Origin: Puniceicoccales bacterium
Lineage (GTDB): Bacteria; Verrucomicrobiota; Verrucomicrobiia; Opitutales; UBA953
DNA length: 11,344 nt
NCBI GenBank assembly: GCA_031289285.1
Contig: JAITPT010000255.1
Span: 1-11,344 of the forward strand
Direction of reading: 5' to 3'
Part shown: positions 1 to 6,341 of the stretch, piece by piece
Position numbering within the stretch: the stretch's first letter is position 1
Layout of the letters: each line of letters opens with the position of its first letter
The notes under the pieces: generated by a model
Told to the model about the DNA's origin: nothing
The model's input: the letters and a program-made list of their open reading frames with translations, nothing else
Database searches by the model: none
Position numbers and translations under genes: made by a program

Positions 1-2152
1 GGACAAGCAAACCGAGGTCGCCACGTGTCATATCGAGTTTTGATGCGTAGCGGGTAAAGTCTTCTATTACGGCGTCGGGATTTATGTCTTCGGCAATTTC
101 CGCCACCTCGCGGAGTCTGCTTTTTTTTAGTGCGAAAACTCCTTCTTGCAATGCCAATTCGGCACGGTAAAAATGTTCGTTAAACTTCTCTAAGCCACGC
201 CAGTATTCGAGGTGCTTTTGCGCATTCGGTTTGTCCGGCGACACTTTGATTTGTTGCAAAAGCTGCAAACGGTTTTTTGTCCCCTCTTGGATTTGCGCGT
301 ATCTTTTTCGGGAGAAAATGTGGTTAACATACCCTATCATAAACTCGGTTGTTTCGCGTCCAAAGATAGGCCCGTTGGTTATCCAATCATAAAAATAAGC
401 ACCGCCCTTCGTTTCGTTTTCTTCGCCAAAGAGATGTCGCGCCATTATTCGACTCGTTTCTTTTAGCGGTTGGTTTTTTGTCGTTTTCCACACTTGGGTA
501 GAATGCGATTTGAAATGCAAACTTTGTGGGCGTAGCAACCAGTGTATAATCCCGAAAGACTCGCAGCCAGCTTCTTCTAACAAAGATGCGAAGTTCTCAA
601 AGGGCGTATGCGGGCGCCCGATATAATTTCCGTCGTCGTGGTGCGACCAAATAATCGGGATAACGCGGCGTCCGCTCTGTGCTATCTTGCGAAGCCATGC
701 AAGATCTTTTGCAGAAGCGAGTTCGGATTGGTTGAAGAGTTCTCTGTAATCAAGCGGGAGGAAGGCGGTTTCTTTTGGCGAAAAGGCATTTGCGTAGTCT
801 ATCCACGGCTTTAGATTCCATGTCGCCAGATGAATGGGCGTATCCGCGTGTCCTGTTTCGCGAGCGATTTCTTGGAAGGTTTTGATAACTTTTCCTATCC
901 AAAAATAAGCGGCGACGCGGCGTTTGTTTTGTAGGGCGGGATTGTTTTTAACAGCGGCAGAACATGCTTGTTTCCATGTCTCTGGAAAGGCGGAGGCATC
1001 GAAGTTTCCGGCTTCGGGAACGGGGTCGGTGCGGACGCAAATGACAAGGGTGTTGATTTCGGGATATGTGGCGAGGAGAGTGGTGAAAATTGTTTTGTAG
1101 TAGTCTTTCCCGTCGGGAGTTTCGGGATTGGGGCGGAGAGTTTTTCCCATTTTTATTTTGGCACTGGCGGGCAATTTTTCGAGCATGGCCGACGGGATTG
1201 CAGAGGCGGTATCTATGTCTAATTGGAAGGCGATTTTCATCCCTTGCGCTTTGGCGTAGGCGAAGACTTGTTTCATGAAAAGTTGTGTTGCGGCGGGTTG
1301 TTGTTCGCGGGGCAAAAGCGAGGGTGGTGTGCCGAAAATGGGGCCGGTGTTTGCCGCCGTAAAGAACTCGCCGCCGACAAGACGGCGCACGTCGTTGACA
1401 TGTGGCGTTCCCCAATCGCGTCCGGCGGCGGTGCTGGCGAGGAAGCCGGATTTTTTTTGCACTCCGCGAAACGAGAAGGTGAACATTGGGTTGTTGCCGT
1501 AGGCGTGAACCATGAGGACATTGAAGCGCATTTTGCGGCATTGGTCTATCCAGCGTTTCCATTCTGCTAAATCCCAACCCGAACAACCGGAGAGAAAGTT
1601 GTGCCAGTTGAAACTGTAGCGTTCTTTAGCGAGCGGCGCGTCGGAAATGTTGTTTTCGGGCGGCGTCCATTTTTCTTTTTTGGGGGCGGGGAGGGTGTCG
1701 TAAGTCAGATAAAATCCGCAGCCGTAACTTTCGAGGAGCGCGTAAATGCCATAGACCGCACCGAGCGTGTCTGCGCCGCTGACGCGGACGCCTGTGCAGT
1801 TGTTGATTTTTTCGATGCGGAAAGATTCTGGCGCTGGCGCAGGCGCACCAGATAAACCGCGCCCAGCGATGACGATTTCGATGCGGCGGGCGGTGGCGGC
1901 AGTGGCGGCGGCGGGCGAGATGGCGAAGTTGTCGGAGGGGAAAACTTTGGTGAGCGCGGCGGCGAGGTCGGCGACGGCGGAATGGACGGCGGACGGCGCG
2001 TCGGAAGCGACTGTGATAGCGACACCCGTGGCGGCAGCGGGGAGGGCGGCGGCGGCGGTGGTGCTGAGGGTGGCGGCGTAGCTGGCGGGAGCGACGGAGG
2101 CAATAGCGACGGCGAGAAGGAACGAGAGAAGGCGGGAGTGGAAGCGTTTCAT
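1..2152 (-). CDS. Secreted glycoside-hydrolase-like protein, 3'-truncated by window edge
   Basis: Open without a stop from ATG 2152 to base 1 (717 codons), so the C-terminus lies outside the window. Residues 1-26 form a signal peptide (basic MKRFHSR, hydrophobic core, ASYA cut site), which fixes the start; no Shine-Dalgarno is visible. Residues about 28-150 look like the alpha/beta accessory domain that precedes the barrel in GH20/GH67-type enzymes: a strand RIEIVIAG near 90-97, then GADTLGAVYGIYALLESYGCGFY near 126-148 split as GADTLGAVYG and IYALLESYGC. From about 180 a barrel-like region begins with FNWHNFL, SGWDLAEWKRWIDQ and NVLMVHAYGNNP. Further on are IIWSHHDDGNY and GFGIIHW-like segments (here SFGIIHWLL). 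I infer an exported polysaccharide- or glycoside-degrading enzyme; the exact family, substrate and catalytic acids are not certain. It is downstream of the small gene at 2857-2339 on the same strand. Confidence 0.6.
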   Translation of the reverse strand, partial: MKRFHSRLLSFLLAVAIASVAPASYAATLSTTAAAALPAAATGVAITVASDAPSAVHSAVADLAAALTKVFPSDNFAISPAAATAATARRIEIVIAGRGLSGAPAPAPESFRIEKINNCTGVRVSGADTLGAVYGIYALLESYGCGFYLTYDTLPAPKKEKWTPPENNISDAPLAKERYSFNWHNFLSGCSGWDLAEWKRWIDQCRKMRFNVLMVHAYGNNPMFTFSFRGVQKKSGFLASTAAGRDWGTPHVNDVRRLVGGEFFTAANTGPIFGTPPSLLPREQQPAATQLFMKQVFAYAKAQGMKIAFQLDIDTASAIPSAMLEKLPASAKIKMGKTLRPNPETPDGKDYYKTIFTTLLATYPEINTLVICVRTDPVPEAGNFDASAFPETWKQACSAAVKNNPALQNKRRVAAYFWIGKVIKTFQEIARETGHADTPIHLATWNLKPWIDYANAFSPKETAFLPLDYRELFNQSELASAKDLAWLRKIAQSGRRVIPIIWSHHDDGNYIGRPHTPFENFASLLEEAGCESFGIIHWLLRPQSLHFKSHSTQVWKTTKNQPLKETSRIMARHLFGEENETKGGAYFYDWITNGPIFGRETTEFMIGYVNHIFSRKRYAQIQEGTKNRLQLLQQIKVSPDKPNAQKHLEYWRGLEKFNEHFYRAELALQEGVFALKKSRLREVAEIAEDINPDAVIEDFTRYASKLDMTRGDLGLLV

Positions 2153-2338
2153 GTGTTTATTGGGAAGGTGAGTGGGTGAGTGGTGAAACCGCGTGAGACA
2201 ACAGGGCGGAGGAAAGGTTGCAAGGGGTGGGGACGGGCGTGAGGGGCGTGAGGGGCTGACTACGCTACGCTACGTCAACGCCGTGGAGAAATGGGGACAT
2301 GGAGAAATGGGGACAGGTCTGTTTTTGACGGGGCAAGT
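2153..2338. other. Spacer with short tandem repeats upstream of the hydrolase gene
   Basis: No gene is apparent. The stretch holds a doubled GGGCGTGAG unit near 2235-2253, three copies of TACGC at 2261-2275 flanked by TGAC and GTCA, and the perfect 16-bp duplication listed separately. The hydrolase promoter should lie here, but no convincing -35/-10 pair was found. Confidence 0.5.
2284..2315. repeat. Perfect 16-bp tandem duplication
   Basis: TGGAGAAATGGGGACA occurs at 2284-2299 and again at 2300-2315, followed by GGTCTGTTTTTGACGGGG. A second GTTTTTGACGG lies at about 2353-2363 inside the end of the neighbouring gene. Sequences of the form AATGGGGACAGGTCTG are, from memory, often seen beside REP-associated transposase genes, so this may be the scar of such an element. 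No transposase gene is present here. Confidence 0.7.
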
Positions 2339-2857
2339 CTATTTGTTTTGGCGTTTTTGACGGAGGCGGAAGCGCTTCTGCCGGAGGGCATTGACGTGGC
2401 GTTTCTCTGCCAATGTTTTGCGTGGGCGTCCGGCGCGGAAACGCAGGGGCAATTCTACGACGGCAGTGAACAAATTGCGCCGTTTAAATGCGGCAGGGGT
2501 GTCGCGTAATGTGAGCAAACGGGCACGGGAGTTTTCGCGTGGCACGGAAAACCAAGGTTCTGTTTCTGCCAAAAACCGATCGGAGGAAAATGTCCATTCG
2601 GGCGTGGTTTGTCCGCATTTTTCGCAAATAAATTCCGCATAAGCGGCAAGCCATGCGTCGGCGATTTTTCCCTGTGAAAAGCGTGTCGCCAGCGGACGAG
2701 GTGCCTGTGCGACGGCGCAAACGGCCTGTTTGCGCGATGACCATTTGGCAACTTCGTGCAGCCAATCGCGAAAATGTCGCCCGAATGCTTCCAACGAGTC
2801 ACTGCGTCGTGCGATTTCGGCCAGTGTCGCCGGACGTGTTGCCGGAAGAACGTTCAT
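2339..2857 (-). CDS. Small basic protein of unknown function
   Basis: I do not recognise this gene with confidence. The start at 2857 gives 172 residues and is preferred because GGGAG lies 10 nt upstream. An in-frame ATG at 2929 would add 24 residues but has no ribosome site, and its leader is A-rich and promoter-like. Visible features are an alpha-helical N-terminal half, one CEKCG motif, then PWFSVPRE, DTPAAFKRRNLF, and a strongly basic tail beginning GRPRKTLAEKRH that resembles basic DNA- or RNA-binding extensions. The DTPxxFxRRNLF pattern recalls small antitoxin-like or nuclease-associated proteins, but I could not place it. It lies 133 nt downstream of queA on the same strand and may be transcribed separately. 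Confidence 0.6.
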   Translation of the reverse strand: MNVLPATRPATLAEIARRSDSLEAFGRHFRDWLHEVAKWSSRKQAVCAVAQAPRPLATRFSQGKIADAWLAAYAEFICEKCGQTTPEWTFSSDRFLAETEPWFSVPRENSRARLLTLRDTPAAFKRRNLFTAVVELPLRFRAGRPRKTLAEKRHVNALRQKRFRLRQKRQNK

Positions 2858-2964
2858 AGCGGTAAGTCTCCCTGTTGTATTTTTTGGTGCAACAGCAATT
2901 CTTTTTTTGTCGAGCGGTTCGTATGGCATTTCAATAAAGCGTTACGAAATGCTTTGGTGGCTTC

Positions 2965-2984
2965 AACCTAAAAACGGCGGTTAA
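2965..2984. repeat. Solo copy of foldback-element end sequence
   Basis: AACCTAAAAACGGCGGTTAA matches 19 of 20 bases of the left end of the foldback element at 8405-8424. It sits just after the queA stop, followed by another GGCGGTTA, so TAACCGCC is doubled on the minus strand. It could be a solitary terminal repeat left by excision or a short independent repeat. Confidence 0.6.
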
Positions 2985-2990
2985 AGGCGG

Positions 2991-4262
2991 TTACAAAATC
3001 AGCATGGCGTCTCCGTAGCTGTAGAAACGGTAACGGCGAGAAATCGCTTCGGCGTAGATTTCTTTTAGCCAAGAGATGCCACGAGTTTCGCCCGGAGTGA
3101 GGAAGGCAGAGACAAGACAGATGAGAGTAGAACGCGGTAAATGAAAGTTCGTCAGCAATAACTCCGCGCCAAAAAAGGTCGCAGGCGGATAAACAAATAA
3201 GGCCGCTTCGCCAATGTATGTTTGCGAGCCGAGGGAAGGGAGAAAGACGGGAGTGGCAGTGGAGGAGGAGGCAGTGGCGGCTGGGGAAGCGACGGCAGCG
3301 GCAGCGGAGGCGGTGGTTTCTTGGGCGTGGAGTTTTCGGCAAAAGTCTTCCATTGCGCGGAGGGAGGTGGTGCCGACAGCTAAGCGTTTTTGCGGGGCGA
3401 CAGATGCACACAGACAGGATTGTCTGTGCCACACTGAGGCTGCGCCGACAGCACCGCCGCCTGCGAGGGCGGCGAGGGTTTGCGGGGGGATTTCGTAAAG
3501 TTCGCGGTGGATGGCGTGCTCCTCAATGGTGGCTGTTTTGATGGGCTGAAATGTCCCTAAGCTGACACGCAAGGTAAGGTCGTAAATCGGAAATCCGCGG
3601 GCTGCTAAGGCGGCTAAAATTTCTTCGGTGAAGTGCAGGCCCGCCGTCGGCGCGGCAGCCGCGACAGGGCGGAGCGGGTCGGCATAGACAGTCTGGTAAC
3701 GCTCGTGGTCGAGCGCGGCGAAGTCCGGCACGGTGGTTTGCGCGGCGTTTTGCAGCGCGTCGGCGGAGGCGGCAGCGGCGTGTTCGCGTCGGACTTTTTC
3801 GATGTAGGGGGGCAACGGCAACACGCCGATTTTCTCGGAAACGGAGAGGACGGTCTCGCCTGCGGGCAACTCAAAACTCACGCGGTATTCGCCGCCGTTT
3901 TGGCCGACGACGCGGGCGTGGTAAAAACCCGCCCAGCCGAAGCCGTCGGGGCTGGCAGCTTTTTTCCCGGGCTTGAGCAGGCACCACCAGACGCAGGGGG
4001 TCTCCGCTGGGCGCAGCAGCAGACACTCGACGTGGCCGCCGCCAGTGCGCCGTCCGGGCAAACGGGCACGCAAGACGCGGGCGTTGTTGCGGAAGAGGGC
4101 GGTGCCAGCGGGGAGCAGCTCGGGCAAGTCGCGGAAGACGTGGTGCGAGATGCGCCCCGTGGCGCGTTCGACGACGAGCAGGCGCGAGGCATCACGCGTC
4201 GGGGCGGGTTGGCTGGCGATGCGGTCTTCGGGTAGCTCGTAGTCGAACAGCGACGCGTCCAT
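2991..4262 (-). CDS. queA: S-adenosylmethionine:tRNA ribosyltransferase-isomerase QueA
   Basis: QueA transfers and isomerises the ribosyl part of S-adenosylmethionine onto 7-aminomethyl-deazaguanine in tRNA, giving epoxyqueuosine at the wobble position of GUN anticodons. It is cytoplasmic. Family motifs run the full length: FDYELPEDRIASQP at the start, PTAGLHFT, SLGTFQPI, EEHAIHRELYEIP, AVGTTSLRAMEDF, GEAALFVYPP, LLTNFHLPRSTLICLVSAFL and the C-terminal YRFYSYGDAMLIL. At 423 residues it is roughly 70-80 longer than typical QueA. The extra length includes two segments: residues about 272-290, which contain a translated palindrome (VWHRQSCLCASVAP), and a low-complexity Ala/Ser/Thr stretch at about 313-348. 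All family motifs flank these insertions intact, so the enzyme is probably active. It starts 39 nt after the parB stop, implying cotranscription. Confidence 0.93.
   Translation of the reverse strand: MDASLFDYELPEDRIASQPAPTRDASRLLVVERATGRISHHVFRDLPELLPAGTALFRNNARVLRARLPGRRTGGGHVECLLLRPAETPCVWWCLLKPGKKAASPDGFGWAGFYHARVVGQNGGEYRVSFELPAGETVLSVSEKIGVLPLPPYIEKVRREHAAAASADALQNAAQTTVPDFAALDHERYQTVYADPLRPVAAAAPTAGLHFTEEILAALAARGFPIYDLTLRVSLGTFQPIKTATIEEHAIHRELYEIPPQTLAALAGGGAVGAASVWHRQSCLCASVAPQKRLAVGTTSLRAMEDFCRKLHAQETTASAAAAVASPAATASSSTATPVFLPSLGSQTYIGEAALFVYPPATFFGAELLLTNFHLPRSTLICLVSAFLTPGETRGISWLKEIYAEAISRRYRFYSYGDAMLIL
3219..3326 (-). repeat. Low-complexity Ala/Ser/Thr insertion within queA
   Basis: Codons about 313-348 of queA are almost entirely Ala, Ser, Thr and Pro, built from GC-rich repeats (GGCAGTGGAGGAGGAGGCAG on the plus strand). 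In usual QueA proteins AVGTTSxRxLE leads within a short distance to the GETxxFIYP segment, so this looks like an expansion in a surface loop. Confidence 0.6.
3406..3430 (-). repeat. Palindromic REP-like hairpin inside queA
   Basis: CACAGACA (3409-3416), loop GGAT, TGTCTGTG (3421-3428) form a perfect 8-bp stem. On the minus strand it is read in frame as WHRQSCLC, residues 278-285 of QueA. Its shape and flanking GTGGCAC resemble the intergenic hairpins at 10649-10692 and 11125-11147, with A:T pairs in place of G:C pairs. Confidence 0.65.
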
Positions 4263-4301
4263 GATTTTTTTCGCGGGGCGGAGGCGGGTGAAAAGGTGCG
4301 G

Positions 4302-5291
4302 TCACTTCACGCCGATTTTTTCCAAGATGCGGCGCAGGTCGTCGTTGCCGTAGTATTCGATTGTGATTTTGCCAAGCTGGCCGCCGTGCCTCACGTGAAC
4401 CTTTGTGTTGAGGTGCGTCGTGAGGCGTTTCTCGATGTCGCCGATGGCGGCGGTGATTTCGGCGGCTTTTTGGGTGTCGGTGGAGGCGGTGGAGGTGCCG
4501 CGTTTTGTGGGTTGGCCGTCGCGGAGTTTTTTAACAAGTGCCTCGGCGTCGCGCACACTTGCGCCGTTCTCGATGATGCGGCGGGCGGCGAGCAAACGGT
4601 CGCTCTCGCCTTCGAGGCCGAGAATTACTTTTGCGTGCCCCGCCGACAACATGCCCTTGGAGAGGTAGCCTTGGATTTCGCGGTCGAGGGAGAGCAGGCG
4701 GACGCTGTTGGCGACGGCGGCGCGAGACTTGCCGACGCGCTCGGCGACGGCCTCCTGCGTCAACTCGAAGTCGCGCATGAGGCTTGCGAAGGCGAGTGCC
4801 TCGTCAACGGGGTTGAGGTTTTCGCGCTGGAGATTTTCGATGAGGCCCATCGCGGCGCTGGCGGCGTCGCTGGCGGCGACGACGCGGGCGGGGATGGTTT
4901 TGAGGGAAAGTTTTTGGAAGGCGCGCCAGCGGCGTTCGCCGGCAATCAGCTCGTAGCCCTCGGTGGTTTTGCGGACGACGACGGGCTGCAGCAGCCCTTC
5001 GGCTTGGATGGAGTCGGCAAGTTCGCGCAGTGCCTCTTCGTCAAACTCGCGTCGCGCTTGCCTGCGGGCGGGGACGATTTTGTGAACGGGGATTTCTTGA
5101 AAAGGCGCGACGGTCGCGGTGCTGGCGGGCGCGGCGGCGGCAGCGGCGGGCGCGGCGGCGGGTGCGCGGGGCGCGGTGGCGGCGGCTGTTGCGGCGGCGG
5201 CGGGTGGCGGCGGGGTGGTGGCGGTTTTGGCGGCGGCACTGGCGATGAGGTTGCCGAGGCCGCGTCCGAGGCTTTTTTTAGGTGTGCTCAT
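4302..5291 (-). CDS. parB: Chromosome-partitioning protein ParB
   Basis: ParB binds parS sites, spreads as a CTP-dependent sliding clamp and works with the ParA ATPase to segregate replication origins. The 329 residues include the N-terminal ParA-contacting motif KKSLGRGLGNLI (5-16), a very Ala/Pro-rich linker at about 22-60, and LLQPVVVR (100-107). ELIAGERRWRAFQKL (114-128) holds the GERRWRA nucleotide-binding motif, and IENLQRENLNP is at 151-161. A helix-turn-helix around 176-200 includes LTQEAVAERVGKSRAAVANSVRLL in two parts, LTQEAVAERV and GKSRAAVANS. The C-terminal dimerisation part ends KITIEYYGNDDLRRILEKIG. Length is normal for chromosomal ParB. No parA is present upstream; the preceding gene encodes a LysM protein. 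No Shine-Dalgarno is seen before ATG 5291. Confidence 0.95.
   Translation of the reverse strand: MSTPKKSLGRGLGNLIASAAAKTATTPPPPAAAATAAATAPRAPAAAPAAAAAAPASTATVAPFQEIPVHKIVPARRQARREFDEEALRELADSIQAEGLLQPVVVRKTTEGYELIAGERRWRAFQKLSLKTIPARVVAASDAASAAMGLIENLQRENLNPVDEALAFASLMRDFELTQEAVAERVGKSRAAVANSVRLLSLDREIQGYLSKGMLSAGHAKVILGLEGESDRLLAARRIIENGASVRDAEALVKKLRDGQPTKRGTSTASTDTQKAAEITAAIGDIEKRLTTHLNTKVHVRHGGQLGKITIEYYGNDDLRRILEKIGVK
4387..4402. promoter_or_regulatory. Weak parS-like 16-mer inside parB
   Basis: TGCCTCACGTGAACCT matches the parS consensus TGTTTCACGTGAAACA at 12 of 16 positions, with the central CACGTG intact. It lies in codons for KVHVRHGG, where CACGTG could also arise by chance from His-Val codons. 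I regard it as a weak candidate only. Confidence 0.2.
5112..5228 (-). repeat. GCC/GCG low-complexity tract encoding the ParB Ala/Pro linker
   Basis: Codons 22-60 of parB are built from GCC, GCG and CCG runs and give an almost pure Ala/Pro linker between the ParA-contacting tip and the DNA-binding body. On the other strand the same tract gives a spurious Gly/Arg-rich frame. Confidence 0.7.
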
Positions 5292-5357
5292 CAGTGATGC
5301 GAAAGTTGCGATTGTTTGCGGAAGTGTGGCAGGCGACAGCGGTGGGTGGGTGGGTGG

Positions 5358-6080
5358 TTATTCGGCGGGTGGCGGTGGCGGCGGGGTTCCGTCTGTGGGC
5401 GGTGTGGGCGGCGTGTTCTGTCTTTGTGGGATGAAGAGTTTGTGCCCGATTTGTAGGCGTTTGGCCTGAGCCTCGGTGAGGTTGTTGGCAGCGAGTATCC
5501 ATGCGACGCGGGATTTATTTTTGGCGGCGATTGAGGAGATGAGGTCGCCGCGTTTGAGCGTGTAGGTGATGCCGGTGCGGGGGACATCGGCGGGGGGCGT
5601 GGTAGTGGTGCTGCCAGTTCCGGTGCCGCCGCTGGTGCCGCCGCTGCCGCCAGTGGTGGAGCCACGTCCGCTGCCGCCTTGGAGTGCGGCGTTGACTTCG
5701 GCGGCTTGTTTTTTGAGTGCCTTGTCAACATCGGTGGCGAGGGCGGCGACGCGGGTATCGGTGTGGCGTTTTGCGCGGGCTTCGAGGGCTTTTAGCTGGG
5801 TGTCGGTGTTGATGGCGAGTTCGCGGATTTGGGATTGGGTGGTGGAGCCGCTGGTGCCGGCGGGAGGCTTCGCTGCGAGGCGGGCGACAAGGTTGCGCAG
5901 GTCTTGCATTTCTTCTTGGAGGCGGCGGTTTTGGTTGCGCAAATCGGCGACCTCTTGTTCGAGAGCGGCGACGCGGTTGGCGGCGGTCTGGGCGGAGGCG
6001 GCGGGCACTACGAGAAAAAGGAGGGCGCAAAGGAACGTCGCCGCACGGGTGGCGGAGGAGAGTGTTTTGAGGATGCTCAT
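5358..6080 (-). CDS. Exported coiled-coil protein with LysM domain
   Basis: The start at 6080 (MSILKTLSS) gives 240 residues and places a signal peptide at 1-30 (hydrophobic LCALLFLVVPAASA, likely cut after ASA). The open frame continues 62 codons further upstream, but that part translates the 32-bp repeats, so it is rejected as coding. After the signal come a heptad-rich coiled coil (about 33-70, VAALEQEVADLRNQNRRLQE), a second helical part (82-135) and a Gly/Ser/Thr linker (135-170). One LysM domain follows at about 172-218 (YTLKRGDLISSIAAKN and LQIGHKLFIPQ), then a Pro-rich tail. LysM domains bind peptidoglycan, so it probably sits in the periplasm attached to the cell wall. It is 66 nt upstream of parB and codirectional; a link to division or segregation is only suggested by this context. 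Confidence 0.85.
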   Translation of the reverse strand: MSILKTLSSATRAATFLCALLFLVVPAASAQTAANRVAALEQEVADLRNQNRRLQEEMQDLRNLVARLAAKPPAGTSGSTTQSQIRELAINTDTQLKALEARAKRHTDTRVAALATDVDKALKKQAAEVNAALQGGSGRGSTTGGSGGTSGGTGTGSTTTTPPADVPRTGITYTLKRGDLISSIAAKNKSRVAWILAANNLTEAQAKRLQIGHKLFIPQRQNTPPTPPTDGTPPPPPPAE

Positions 6081-6139
6081 GGGAAGAAGTCGCGGTTTGT
6101 CAATGTGCCCGTTTGCGGCGGAGATTGTCAACCCGCTAA

Positions 6140-6256
6140 AACCCGCATTCTGCTTTTGAGGCTGGCACGTCTTGCACAATCTTTTGGGCATCTGCGCGTT
6201 GTTACTTTTCTCGAAATAACTCTGAACCCGCATTCTGCTTTTGAGGCTGGCACGTC
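6140..6256. repeat. Pair of identical 32-bp direct repeats flanking a foldback-like fragment
   Basis: A 32-bp sequence starting AACCCGCATTCTGCTTTTGA occurs at 6140-6171 and 6225-6256 without mismatch, 85 bp apart. Between them TTGCACAATCTTTTGG (6172-6187), followed by GCATCTGCG, matches the arm of the foldback element at 8436-8451. The block lies in the spacer between the divergent LysM and DUF3592 genes (6081-6341), where no gene is seen and both promoters should lie. Confidence 0.85.
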
Positions 6257-6341
6257 CGCCCGCCACGTCTGCCCGGCCAAAAAATGCTTGCCAGAAAGGG
6301 CGAAAGCATCTTTCTCTCGCGCTCTTTCCAATCTTCTCGCC

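Noticed and set aside
948..2103. Several frames of 80-210 codons overlapping the hydrolase gene
   Set aside because: The 717-codon frame with signal peptide and hydrolase-like motifs explains the region; the others are Arg/Pro/Ser-rich shadows.
3633..4235. Plus-strand frame opposite queA
   Set aside because: Shadow of queA third-position GC bias; no recognisable motif.
4296..5297. Long plus-strand frame opposite parB
   Set aside because: It is a mirror of the GC-rich parB codons, with Gly-rich low complexity and no family signal.
6081..6266. 62-residue N-terminal extension of the LysM protein
   Set aside because: It translates the 32-bp repeats and would bury the signal peptide; the ATG at 6080 places the signal peptide at the N-terminus.
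5829..6341. N-terminal extension of the DUF3592 frame
   Set aside because: It runs antisense through the LysM gene's signal peptide and coiled coil and through the 32-bp repeats; the ATG at 6342 begins the plausible membrane protein.
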